Shown: one piece after another, positions 24,141 to 37,051 of the stretch
How the letters are laid out: the number at the start of each line of letters is the position of its first letter
Numbering within the stretch: the stretch's first letter is position 1
From: Euonymus europaeus
Taxonomy: Eukaryota; Streptophyta; Magnoliopsida; Celastrales; Celastraceae
Direction: 5' to 3'
Assembly (NCBI GenBank): GCA_963580455.1
Contig: OY756961.1
Location: forward strand, 21,619,001-21,683,000
Length of the DNA stretch: 64,000 nucleotides
The notes under the pieces: generated by a model
The model's database searches: none
What the model was told of the DNA's origin: nothing
What the model saw: only the letters and a program-made list of their open reading frames with translations
Program-made: the position numbers and the translations under genes

Positions 24141-27100
24141 GGCCACAGATTTAAAAATACGGTTTAACTAAAATCTAAATTTAATTTTGAAATCCGCTGC
24201 ATCAAGTGGCTGTAGGAATCCTATACAAGTTCGAACCGATCTCCAACCCTTCATTCAAAAAATAATTGGTCATTCTAAACGACGCCGTGGAATCATCTTT
24301 ACGTAAAAACTAACGTACTTGGGAGGCGCGCTTTCAAGGGTAATTTGGTAAAGCTGGTTGGCTTGAGGTTTTACGAGGCTGGCATGAGGGAATTAATGGT
24401 TGGGGTCATGCAGATCAGCAGATTAGGTGAGGTTAGTGTACGGTCATTTAATGTGGGGTTTGCTTTGTTGGTAAGAATTGGTTGGGAAGTTAGAGAATTC
24501 ATTAGGATAATAACGACATTTTGACATTCTTTGTCGGCGAGCATTATTCAATAATTTATTAAATATTTTTTTATTTTAATTAATTTTACGGATTGAACGA
24601 TATATTTTTAATTCTAATCCTATTTAAACAATCTCGACCAGAATCATTGCCCTTAATACCGAATTGGCGTAGTATGATTGATTGTTACATGCACACTAGC
24701 TTCTTCTAAGGCCCAAATACATGTTCCCATCTAAGGAGGGTTCCTAGCAAGCAGAGAATTAAAGAGTGTTAAAATAATAAATTAAAAAACTACATATTCT
24801 TATATTAATCCTTCCAAAAAAAAATTTAAAACCGAATCGAGAATGATATCATACAAGTTTTTTCATTCGAAATGAGTTTAAAGTTGGGTCGTGAAGCTCG
24901 TATGCACAGAAGTTATCTACCACAAATTTAATTAGGCAAAACACATAATGTAGCCGCATGAATATTGTTGTCAATGAAAATCCAGCACAAAATCTTTCAA
25001 GTCCATACGATTTGACTCGAAATAAATTTATCATGAAGATTTTCATAGTTCGAATAGTGTCATTTCCAACCACCGCCAACTCTCCTTCCAAGTAAAACGC
25101 ACACATCAAGAATTATTGAATTTTGCTCCCTTATACAAATGAAATTTAGTTTACTCAAAGAAATTAATATATCGATGTTAATTGGGCCCAACAGATGGGG
25201 GTGCGAGGAGAAATCCAATCTGAGTCTTCTCTTCCAATCTCTTCTTCCTGGGCCTCTCATCATCACCAATACCTCTCGCACCCAGCCACCAGCAGCGGCG
25301 GCAGCATCATCAATAAAACACCACCTCATACTAGTGTTTCCTTTACGCACCGTTTGTTTAGGGAAAATGAGAGGAGGTAAAATATTGAGTGAAAAATGGA
25401 GAGCTTATGAAAAATGAGAGCGTTCGAGAAGAAGTAAAATTAAGGGTGAAAAATATTAGTGGAGCCCCACCTAAAAATTTTCCCCTCATTTTTTAGAGGA
25501 AAAATTTGTGCATGATATAGATTTTTCAGATAAATTATCTAAGTACCTTTCGCAATAATATATATATATATATAACATAGTAAATTTATATCAAACTTAC
25601 AACTCACAAAAATATTTTTTTCACTTTTCATTTTCCTAATTTTTGACTATCTAAACAAGAGAAGATAAAATTATTTTACCCCCCTTCATTTTCCATTCCT
25701 CTAAAAAAATTCTACCCCTCTCTCAATTTTTACAATTTTAGATTTTAATTTTTTTTACATTAAACAGCACAACATGCATGTAAGTATAATGTCATTTTAT
25801 ATCTTCTCAGCTCTCAGTAGTGCATGACTTTATTGTCGTTCCGATCGATACCACCACCTCAATATGAACACATTGTACTGTCAGTTGGGTTTGTTAATGA
25901 CAATCACTATGTGCAACTAACTTTGGCCAATGGATACTCGATGCCTCCAATAATGGTTCAATAGTTTAGGTATCAGTGCGAATGTGCATCTGAATGGGTC
26001 ACACAGTACAATGTATGTCCATGCAGCTGCTTGAATATATTATGCTATGCAATTGTAATAAGGTCGCATACATGTTGCGTTGTTTAATGGATTATAATAT
26101 TAATCGGTATTATTTATTATTTATAATTTTTTAAATTTAGTTTTTCAAGAATTAAAAAATAAAAAATTACATAAAAAATAAACACGCCCACTCTTCCTTT
26201 ATTGTTGCTACCTGTACCACCAGAATAGTCTGGATCCGGGGGTTGTGCGGTACTGAGCGTGCGGTAGATGTTTTGAGCCTTTAGATTTAAAACATTTAAT
26301 CCAATGGTTGAAATAAATTCAACTCAAGTAAGTCACAAAACACCCCCAAAAATCAAGAACCTCTCATTCTCTCTCTATCAAAAATCGAGAAACCTAGTAG
26401 TGCGGCACCAGTCTCTCTCCTCCTCCTTCCCTCTCTTTTAGACTCTATCGCCACCGTCGATGACACCGACACCATGTTGAAGCTCACCTTCGCCCTCCAG
26501 CCTGCCCCAAAGGATGGTCCACGAAGCCTCCCTTAGGTTACTACGATTGGAAAGGCGTCAGTGTTACCGCCTCTCAAATCTGCAGACGAAACTCTCTGTA
26601 CGATTCGAAACTCTATCTCTCTCTCTCTCTCTTAAGGTCTCACTTCGTTGGATGCTCTCAACCTCGGAGAGAATTGAAATCTTGTGCCGTGGCCATTCCC
26701 TCAGGAGTTGACGGGGTCGTCGAGTCTCATACTCCGGTTCCAAACAAAACTTGCACAGTTCTATATTGACTTAAGTTTACATTCTGAATGCCCACCCATG
26801 TAAAACCCCATCGATGTATTGCTTAAAACATTTTTAGCAAGCCTACCATTCCCACTATCCAGTAGCTTACAAAGTGTGGCTGTACAAAAACTAGATTGCA
26901 AAATATTATGGCAGTAGCCTTATATCCAAGCAGTGAAGAAGAAGAAGAAAATTAGGTTTAAAGAGGAAGAAGAAGATACTCACAGAGAAGTGGGAGAAGA
27001 GAGAGAGGAAGAATGAATACCGCCTAACTATGTTTTGTCACTTATTTGAGTTAAATTCATTCCAGCCGAATAATCTATCATGGCAATACTCCATTTCTAT

Positions 27101-27355
27101 TGTTGCATCGATTTCAGTGCTCTCTTAAGCTTGCATACACTGTTCCCCATCACTCTTCTCTATGCCTCTAACTCTCATAGTCTCTTGACACTATAAATTC
27201 ATAGAATATATTAGGGCAAATACTGAGTTATTAATATGTGGTAGGCACGCTTTCTACTATACTTACGACAAGTGTAATATCATGTGGATTGGAAATTGGG
27301 TTGTGGTTGTTTCTAGGGTTCTTGAAAATTAGGCTTGAATTTGTGAGCTTGGGCC
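24141..27355. other. Intergenic repeats, MITE-like foldbacks
   Basis: No gene is recognised. Two foldback structures stand out. At about 25350-25735 a GTTTGTTTAGGGAAAATGAG segment pairs loosely with a complement near the right side (CTAAACAAGAG... and CATTTTCCATTCCTCT), typical of short hAT- or PIF-like MITEs. At 26305-27067 a 35-bp segment (GGTTGAAATAAATTCAACTC... at the left) recurs inverted at the right (...GAGTTAAATTCATTCCAG), with about 30 of 36 matches. A short frame at 26514-26711 lies in the second and looks non-coding. Target duplications were not found. Confidence 0.4.
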
Positions 27356-28850
27356 TTTTTTTTTTCTCTTAAGCGTTTTTTAAATTTCATAGGGGGAAAA
27401 AGAAAAATCCTTTTTAGGAGGCTCACAATAGGGGGACATACAACCATATCCATTAAAAAAGAATAAAAATAAACATTTGAAAGAAACTAGAAAAACAAAA
27501 TTAAAGAAAACCAAACATATAAAGAACATAAAAATAAACTATTTCCTAAATCTAATTCCAGGAAGGCGCATATTATCCATTTGAATGAGACCGCGAACTT
27601 TGACAGGGAGATCCTCATACTTACGAAAAATATGGAAAGCTTTAGAAGAACATGCCATGATCAAACCATCAGCACTATAATTTACCTCTCTATAGCCATG
27701 AATAAACTGAATTTGTAAATTAGTGCACAACATTTGATTGCTTCCTTTGAGATACATCAATTGTTAGGGACACTTAAAACTGTCAGATAGAACATTAATG
27801 ACAATCAAAGAATCAAATTTTATAATCAAGTTTGAATATCCTTAAATCTAAGTCATAGTGATCCCGTCAAAAATAGTTTTCATTCCAACATCAGTAATAG
27901 AGTAATGGCCATAAAATTTAGAGAAACCAGCCAGAAACTTACTAGATCGATTTCAAATAATACCACTTTCAGCAGAATCATCAGGATTGTGTAGAGCACT
28001 TCCATCATCATCACAATTTATTTTAACTAGATCCAGGGGATGAGGATTTCAATAAAGAAAGATGGTCATACCTGTTTGTTTATGATGCAGAGGAAAGTTG
28101 TAAAGTTGATTGGTAAATGAATCTTTAAGATCCAACTTGTAATTCTTACCTTTACTCTTGGATTGTATCCCAATTTGGTCAATTATGTCCTGAATGATCC
28201 AATTGTCAAATAGATGACAATCTTCATATCTACCCATGTTTCTAGCCTTCTAGATACTTCAACAAATGAAAATAGGAATAAAATTAACTAAAACACCTAC
28301 CTTTGAATTTTTATTTTTGTTTTGCCACCATTCTATGAACCTTATGTATAAAGTGTTCCATTTATAAGGCAAATCATATACATTATAAAATAATTTCCAA
28401 ACATATGCAGTCAGGGTACTTTCAACAAGCAAATGTTGGATAGTTTCTAAACTCAAATTAATACAGTAGTTACATTTAGAAACAACACGAACTCCTTTTT
28501 TCCTAATGTTATCATCTACGCCAATAATATTTTTTAAAACTTTCCACATAAAAATGAAAACTTTAACAAAAATTAAGTCATGCCAAATGAATTCATATGC
28601 AGGAATGAACACATGAGAATGCCTTGTCTGTTCCCATGCTAATTTCACAAAGAAAATGCTAGAGACATTTTTCCTCCATATTAAATTATCCTAGCCGTGG
28701 CTCACAACAGTAGTACCACTTAAGATTTTATCCACAACATGTTGAGGCAATAATTGTCTCAACTTTTGAACATCTTAAGAGTTGTTTAGCAAAAAAAATG
28801 TAATAAAAGAGGTCAATTTGGATCAATTAGAATGAGATTGGCTATGGGGC
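27356..28850 (-). mobile_element. LINE (L1-type) 3' remnant
   Basis: On the minus strand the 3' end is a poly(A) tract (T run 27356-27365 on the + strand) preceded by a tail resembling that of the LINE at 32621-37035. Upstream are decayed pieces of the zf-RVT region (28648-28259, with FIWHDLIFVKVFIFMWKVLK and CNYC...HLLVEST), a linker (28237-28049) and the RNase H end (27760-27539, with GYREVNYSADGL). The frames are broken by stops. Homology to the other LINE stops at 28850, where a TGTCACGCCCC terminus begins, so a second insertion seems to have cut it. Confidence 0.8.
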
Positions 28851-30900
28851 TGTCACGCCCCAACCCTTGGGACGTGATGTGGATGATTTAATCAACTGAA
28901 TTGAGCCAATTAATTACAATTACTTGCAATATTTCAAAACTTGACTACTTCAATTCTTACCTCAATCCAACACTTAGGCCTATTTTTATATATAAATATA
29001 TAGAAATACATGTCACATATATTTGGCTAGACTCCCATCTCATGGTATATGCACCTATGCCACAATCCGATTCCCACCGCCAGCTCGATTGGCATCACCA
29101 ATTCACTTGGAAAAAAATATTACACAGGAGTGAGCCGAAACTCAGTAGGAAATACTGCAACTCCAATAATTCAACACACATAGCATAGTATTTACGGAGC
29201 ATCGCACAAAATACTCATCATAATTACTTAAACACCGTTTGACTAATCGGCAACAAGTAACCCATTGTAGGCCAACCAAAATCATAGTAAAAATGAGTAA
29301 CAAATTCCACAAGAATAAACTAAATAACCAATTAATCAATAAAGATTAATTGCAACAGTCACAGTTACATACAAAATCATGGTTTCATTATGGTACTTGT
29401 TGCTCAAGCTATAGAACCCACCAATTCCAAAATATTTCAAACGACCCAAACATTCAAATCGTCAACACTATGTACTTAGCTTCTCTATCCAACTTCAATG
29501 TTAATAACACACAAATAATCTATCAAATTCCAATTTAACACCACTCTATTACCAAGCAAAAACACAACTCCAAAAGCTCACTCAAATTACCTGGAATTTA
29601 GCATGTATGTATAGCAATCTATTATCTCAAATTATGGTATCCCCCACTTGATCTAGCAAGTGCACAAATTTAACAAGCATTCAAGCACAAATTTACTATC
29701 TTACCAACCATATCAGTTAATAAAATGGAATAACGAACTTGTTCCATCTAATTCAATTTCACTCATAACCACGTAAAACACATGATTTACATTCACTAAC
29801 AATTCAGGTATAACACAAAGCACAATACTTATGTAATAATACTCAAATATAACTATTGCAGTTTTAAATTTACACAAAACACGAAAGAGGTCGAGCACTC
29901 TTTCTAAATCTCCAGCTTATTATTCGAGAACCTGCATCGCCCACATATAGATTACAGGAACAACTTTAACTTCAAATTATCACAAGGTTTAAGTATTTCC
30001 TACCTCAAGTAGCGTGCCTCGCGTTTCACTTGAACCACTAATTTCCCAACCCGTAAGCACCGAACAATCTATTACCAATAATTCTCTGGTACACCTTAGT
30101 AGTTATGCTTGAGTTTCACATCCCTGAAGACCACCGAATCCTTTCTTAAATCAAGTCTTGCTAGCTCCTCAAATCCCCTACTTGCGACGTACCCAAAAGC
30201 TTGATATGATGGGTCGCCAACTATAAAACTAAGATCCACAGTACACGTCCCTTCTATCCATCTTTTTTTTTTAAAATTTCATCCCTAGCTAGAATTTTGA
30301 GCTTATCTATACAACCATGACCTAGACACTTCTCTCCACCACTTTCTCGATCCTTCCTTCTTCTTTCTTTTACTTTCTTTATTTCAATGCATTTAAACAT
30401 CCATTTTAGAATTCAATTCCCTTATTTACTCATTAACCCGTCCTTTCCTTTGTTATTTGCAAATAACACTTCTCTTCACCACTTTCTCGGCCTCCAAATC
30501 TCTCACAAAAGAATGAGTTATAAAACAAGCCCAAGAGAGATAGCCCAAAGACAAGTAAACCCACTAGAAAATCATATTCTCCAAAGTGAAGCCAGCCACT
30601 AGGGTAACAAATCTTGAAGAAACATCTAGATTCTACGAGAGCAAAGTAGAAGATTACCTTGTGTGACCTAGGGGAACTGAAGCAAGCAAGAGCATCTAAT
30701 GTTCCATAAAGGTTAGGTTGACACCACAAGCTGTCTAATAGAATCGTCAAAATCATAGAAATGACATGATTGTAGAGGAATTTTGGAGCAACAGAGTCAC
30801 TGAATTTTCCTCAAATTAGGTTGGCATAATCGCCTCTCCTTTCTTACGGCAAGGGTTTGAAAACTATGATTAGGGTTAAGCTACAATTTTAATGATCCTA
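28851..30900. mobile_element. Probable gypsy-type LTR, TGTCACGCCCC terminus
   Basis: The segment starts TGTCACGCCCCAACCC, the common beginning of long Ty3/gypsy LTRs in plants, precisely where the LINE homology ends. At about 29130-29150 it contains GAGTGAGCCGAAACTCAGTAG, also typical of such LTRs. I could not find the right end, a second LTR or coding domains, so it may be a solo LTR. The right limit given is a guess. Confidence 0.4.
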
Positions 30901-31580
30901 ATATCTTAGTATATACAAGTGGATTGTTGGAGGATACTCTTGATAAGATATCACCGATGTGAGTGTAGAGTAGGGTCGACTCTATGAAAATATTTAAATG
31001 CGAGATTTTCCTAAAGCTCTCACTTGAACCCATGATGCTCGGAGTCAAGTAATGAATACAACTGAGAACCAATTATAAATTCAAATGGCAGTTCAAGGCA
31101 TTTGTCCATTGACGAAATAAGTAAATTCGATAAACTTTCACTAGGAAAGGTTCAAACCAAAAAAGTACATATCTCGATGCAGCATTGTTCCAACTACACT
31201 CTCAGCCAAATTTTTGTGTCCAAATTGTCATCTATTTCTGTTCAATATGGAAGAAAAATCACGGTTGTTGTTAGAGACAACCAGAGAAAATTCACTATGG
31301 AAAAAATTGTTACAACCATACTTTCAGAATTTTTCTCACCTAGAACACAAATACAACAAGAAAATTTCCCTCAAACGTTTTCTCTCAAGCTATCTCTTTT
31401 TCACTTGTTTTTGTTCTATTTTCTAGACATGAATCACCTCTCCTATATATAGGGAAAATGTAAAACATGTTCATACACATTCAGTCACACAAAGAAGAGG
31501 AATAAGCAAACAAATTTGTAGATAGATTTAGTGAAAACAATAAAAGAATGACTCCCAACTCTAATCAGCTATATGAAATA

Positions 31581-31615
<35 letters not shown>

Positions 31616-32620
31616 ATAATATATTAGATAGATTTACTGTGAACGATAAAAGAACGACACCCAACTCTAATCACCTAATGAAATATCTAATATATATATA
31701 GAATATAATATTTCATTAATGCATAGGATTTTCTGAAATAATTTTGGAAAAGGCTAAGAATATTTTTTCCAAAAAGAAGATTGGAAAAGTCAATGATTGA
31801 ATCACCCATAAAACTCATGTTTAATACCTTGAACAAAGAACATAAACATAAATCAACTCTAACCTTAGAGAGAAACTAAAACTAAAGCAGTTTGTAATGT
31901 GTGAGTGCGCGCGTATATATCTAATCGTATACCTATATATACATAAAATTAAGAAGATGACGATATGGTTGATTACAATTAAAAGAAATATCGTAGAAGT
32001 AGGTAAAGTAAATTAAAATTATAAGTCAAAATAGAAGTACTGCAAACATGTGTCTGGAACATACTGTAGGTGTTTGAGTTTGAAAATGTTGCTTTGTCAA
32101 TCACTACAAATTTGAAGCTGCCACATCTGAGCTCTACTAATCTGCCAATAATCCAAAGGACAAGTAAAATCAGTCACGCATCTCAGATAGAAAGTCTTAT
32201 ATATATATATATAACACCTATATATACATACAATTAAGAAGATGATAATATGATTGATTACAATTAAAAGAAATATGGTTGGAGTAGGTAAAGGAAATTA
32301 AAATTACAAGTTGAAATAGTAGGAATTCAAACATATGTCTATAACATACCATAGGTGTTTGAGTATGAAAATGTTGCTTTGTCAATCACTACAAATTTGA
32401 AGCCTTCCCACCAGAGCCCTAATAATCTGTCAATAATCCAAAGGACAAGTATGAGTATGCATATACATGCATGCAGTGATTGTGTATTAGCGATTGGATA
32501 ACTATTGTTACACACTTACATATATACCCAAATCGGTACCCCTAATTAGAAACTCCTACCATAATTGACATAAAGAATATGTGTTAGTCTTATGATGCTA
32601 TGATTTTGGTTTAAGTGATT
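30901..32620. repeat. Two separate direct duplications in intergenic DNA
   Basis: A 106-bp unit starting GATAGATTTA is repeated at 31521 and 31627, with a (TA)n tract between. Further right, a 236-bp segment at 31931-32166 recurs directly at 32216-32451 with about 85-90% similarity by eye; both copies end CCAATAATCCAAAGGACAAG-like and keep the same open minus-strand frame over their right part. A 63-codon minus-strand frame at 30881-31072 has no recognised family. The 16-bp target duplication of the next LINE closes the region at 32605-32620. Confidence 0.65.
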
Positions 32621-35600
32621 TTTTTTTAATTATTTTAAGGGAGATTTTATTTCATAAACAGGAGAAGAAAAGCCCTTCTCCGGGAGCTCACAACGGGGGG
32701 GGGGGGGGGTGGCGGCGGCGGCAAAGAACCTAACCCTTCAAGGAGGAAAAATCAAAATAGATCAAAATGCAAGAACTAAGAAACAAGACAAAACCTTGCG
32801 CTACTTCCTAATTCTAATACCAGGAAAACCCATTTGATCCATATGAATATAGCCTTTCGCTTTGGCTGGTAAATCATCAAACCTGTACCAAGAATGAGAG
32901 ACTTGAGAATTAGAGGCAATAGAAGCCAAAGCATTAGCACAATAATTTACCTTCCTATAGACATGATTAAATTGAATTTGTAAATCAAAGCAAAACCTTA
33001 GGATACTTCTTTTTAGATAAACCAAATGCCAAGGATAATTACATTTATCAGATAGCACATTAATAGCAATCAAAGAGTCAGATTCAATGACCAAGTTAGA
33101 ATAGCCCAAGCTAGAAGCCAAGTTTATACCATCTAGAATGGCTTTCATTTCAACAAAATTAATTGAATTAACACCATAGAAATGAGAGAAGCCAGCCAAA
33201 AATTTTCCCAATTGATTACGAATAACACCACCATCGCCGGAATCGCCCGGATTATCTAAAACACTTCCATCACAGTTAATTTTAACACATCCAAGGGGAG
33301 AGGGATTCCAGTAGAGTAGTGGCCATATCTGAATTTTTCTGATGCAGAGGAATATTGAACAACTTACTAATGAAAGGGTCCATAAGAGACAACTTATACT
33401 TTTTACCTTTGCATTGAAATTGCATCGCGATTTGCTCTATCACTTCTTCAATAATATGAGTACCTGACATTTGGGTAGCCTCATATCTGCATTTGTTCCT
33501 AGCTTTTCATATACACCAACATATAAAAACAGGCAGCAAAAGAGCTAGAATACCAAACACATATGTGATGTTTTTATGGTGCCAACAATGAGCAAGTCTT
33601 AAATATAAGCTGTTCCAGGTATAAGACAAACCAAGCACATTGTAAAAATATTTCCAAACATATTCAGCAATAGAACTTTCAACAAACAAATGTTGAATGG
33701 ATTCTAATTGAGGATCATTGGAACAACAATAACATTTAGACACCAAAAGAATGCCCTTTTTCCCAATATTATCATCAACTGGAAGGATGTTTTTAAAAAA
33801 TTTCCACATAAAAATGGAGATTTTGATAGGAATCAAATCATGCCAAGTAAACTCATATGTAGGAAGGAAAATATATGAATGCCTTAACTCTTTCCAAGCA
33901 GCATTAACTGAAAAGAAACCTGAGTCATTTTTGCACCAAATTAAAGTATCAGGACATTGTTGCAGAGTGACATTTTTAGCAAGAATTTTCTCAACAAAAT
34001 AAGGAGGTAGAAATTGTCTCAACTTCTGAACATTCCATTCATTGTTTAACAAAAAATCCTGAAGTAAAGGAGGCCGATGTGATTCAATTTGAATAAAGTT
34101 AGCTATTGGGCCATCAACAAGCCAATTGTCCCACCACATATTTATACAACCCTCCCCAACGATGAATTTCATACTGAGTTCCATTGCATTTCTAACTCTA
34201 CACATCCTTTTCCAAGTTTTTGACCCCAACTTGGAGGCTTGGGAAGGATGCGCAGAAGAGCAATATTTATTTTGCATGAAAACAACCCATAAAGAACTAT
34301 GCTTTCTAAACTTCCACCATAACATACAATCCAAAGCGTCTATCGTTTCCGATATATCTCTAATTCCTAAGCCCTCCCTCATTCAAAGGCTTGGTAATTT
34401 TTTTCCAAGCAACCCAATGCAATCTACTACCAAATTCAGACATGCCCCAAAAAAAATTAGCACAAATTGAATTAATTTCTTGTAAAATCTTTTTGGGAGG
34501 ATCCGAGACAGCAAACAAATAAGTAGAAAAAGAAGATAGAACATGCTTGATTAAGGTTAGTTTACCACCTGTGCTTAAAAGGGAGGAGCTCCAGTTTAAT
34601 ATTTGATGTCTGAACTTGTCTATTAACTTGTCAAACAAACTAATTTTTTTTCTGTCATTAGATAAATGACATCCCAAATAGTCAATTGGGAGATGTTTTG
34701 TCCTAAAACCAGTACTATCCCCTAAAGTATTTATCCTATGCGCACACATTGTTTTAGGAGTTATGAGACAACTTTTTTCTCTATTGATTAACTGACTAGA
34801 GCACTTTTCATAAGAAGATAAAACCCTAGTAAACCATCAATGGCCTTTTTTGATCCATTTGAGAAAATAAGAATGTCATCAGCATAGGCTAAATGAGAAA
34901 TGGGGTGCAAATTTCTACCTATTTTATAAGAGAAGGTAGGATTAATGGAATGCAACTTGTTTAGGGCCCTAGTTAGAGACTCAGCCATGATAATAAACAA
35001 AGCAGGGGAGAGAGGATCCCCTTGCGTCAATCCTCTGCTCGACTTGAAATACCCTGTGGCTTGACCATTAAAAAGAATTGAAAACCAGTTATTGGATATT
35101 ATATTCCAAACTAAATCAATCCAAGCCTCACTAAATCCAAGTTTTCTTAGCGTTTGAAGAAGGAAGATCCAGGAAACTCTATCATAAGCCTTGGCCATAT
35201 CTAGTTTAATTAAGACATTATTTCCCCTAACCTTTTTGTTTAGATAAGAAGCAAATTCCTGGGCAAGTAACACATTTTCAGCTATGTCTCTATTTTTAAC
35301 ATAACCACTTTGATTATTTGATATGATATTAGGAAGGATCTTTCCTAATATGAGAGCCATTAGCTTGGAGAAAAGTTTGTTGACAAAACTACAAAGACTA
35401 ATAGGTCTTAAATCTGAAATATTTTGAGGATTGTCAACTTTGGGAATGAGGGCAATCAGAGTACTAGTACAGGCTTTTGGGAGAGGATGTCCTCCCCCCC
35501 CCCTCCCCAAAAAAAAAAAGCCTTGCAAGCTTCCACAAGATCATGCTCAATAACATCCCAACAAAAATGGAAGAAAGGGCCACTAAAGCCATCACTTCTA

Positions 35601-37035
35601 GGACAACTATCAGCACAAATGGAGAAAACAACAATTTTAATTTCTAAAGCATCAGGCATAGCGTCCAGCATATCATTATTAACAGGAGTAGCAATCCTAG
35701 GAATGTTTCTAAGAAACTCATCTGTAAGACCTCTGTTAGGCGTGAAATTCTGAGTAAGGTGCTCTTTAAAAAAGCTATTTATTTCTACTTTTAAATTCTC
35801 ACCAGAAAGCCAATGACCATTTCCATGTTTTAAATATTCTATGTGAAGTCTTTGTCTTTGCGACTTAACAGAAACATGAAAAAATTTGGTGTTAGCATCA
35901 CCTTCCTTACACCATTTAATTCTTGATTTTTGTTTCCAGAACTGCTCTTCTTGAGCTAGGACTGTGGCAAGATGAGAAGAATGGTGATGTAACAGATTTT
36001 TGTTGCTTAAAGAGGGGTTGGAATCAAAGTTTATCTGGGCATCAGTGAGAGATTGCTCGGCTAGATGCACCTTTTGAAAAATGTTTCCAAAACAATTTTT
36101 GTTCCAAATTTTAAGAGCCTTTTTTAGCCCTTTTAACTTCTCACAAAATTTTGAAATAGGATGGCCATGCACATGATTATCCCAACTAGATCTAACCACA
36201 TTCAAAAAACTTTGTGGGAAATCCAAGCATTAATAAACCTAAAAGGTCTAGGGCCATTCAAATTAGTATCCTCAATTTTAACTAATAAAGGAGAGTGGTC
36301 AGAATTTGTTCTTGGCAAATGAGAGACTATAGTAGAATCAAATTTGTTTTTGCCAATCACTATTGGCACACACTCTATCTAAATGGGCCCAACATCTATG
36401 ATTGGTCCAAGTGTATTTGGATCCAGTGAAACCTAAGTCAAATAAATTAGAATTTTGAAGGCCTAGGCAAAAATCATTAGAAGAGCCACGATTTATATCA
36501 GTGAGACCTCTTTTTTCAGAGCTAGATAAGACAACATTGAAATCACCTCCAACACACCAAGGCCTTTTTAAGAAGGACAAACTATGAAGATCATTCCAAA
36601 GAGAGACTCTATCTAAACGGGAGCATTTAGCATACACAGAGGATATAAGTAAAGAACCATAACAAGAGTCAGACTCCAGGGTTAAAATTTGCTCTTTGTT
36701 AGAGCAAACCTTAAGGGGAATAATATTGGTCCAAAGCATCCAGATTTTACCATTCAAGTTGGAAGTGAAATTTTCCATTTTTAATTTCTTGGCAATTTTG
36801 GGAAGATTATCAACAGGAATCATAGGCTCTAGAATTGAAACAATCTGAATTTTGTTGGAAAACACAGAGATTTAAGTCTCAATAAGGAGGGGGAGTTACC
36901 AATGCCCCGAATATTCCAAATTAGGCAATTCAAAGTCATTTTTGTTTTGTTTTGTTTTAGACTTATGGGCTGATTTCAGCGCCCCAATTGTGCTACTCAT
37001 ATTGGGGGATTTTTTAAGATTCCCTTCAATAGGGC
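32621..37035 (-). mobile_element. 5'-truncated L1-type LINE with 16-bp target duplication
   Basis: The 4415-bp element is bracketed by perfect copies of TTTGGTTTAAGTGATT at 32605-32620 and 37036-37051. Its 3' end on the minus strand has an AT-rich poly(A)-like tail with AATAAA nearby. The 5' end lies just inside the boundary between the lost first ORF and the endonuclease domain, so it is 5'-truncated, as L1 copies often are. A 15-base G run followed by GGC repeats is seen at about 32695-32720. Long duplications, the tail and truncation are the signature of target-primed reverse transcription. Confidence 0.92.
32801..36930 (-). pseudogene. LINE ORF2: endonuclease-RT-zf-RVT-RNase H, broken
   Basis: In order on the minus strand: the endonuclease start (LNCLIWNIRGIGNSPSLL near 36935-36880), then after a frameshift its core at 36865-36338 (GGDFNVVLSSSEKRG, TWTNH, HLDRV); a linker at 36226-35456; reverse transcriptase at 35528-34788 with KLDMAKAYDRVSW, GLTQGDPLSPALF and YADD; the thumb/connection at 34749-34360; the zf-RVT region at 34382-33507 (FTWHDLIPIKISIFMWK, CYCC...HLFVESS); and RNase H at 33211-32801. 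It is interrupted by at least five frameshifts or stops but blocks are well preserved, so decay is moderate. Confidence 0.9.
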
Positions 37036-37051
37036 TTTGGTTTAAGTGATT

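Noticed and set aside
25060..25350. 96-codon minus-strand frame with an Ala run (MRKGNTSMRWCFIDD)
   Set aside because: No known family or splice partner; the opposite strand is equally open.
30881..31072. 63-codon minus-strand frame with MGSSESFRKISHLN
   Set aside because: Looks peptide-like but has no identifiable family and lies at a repeat edge.
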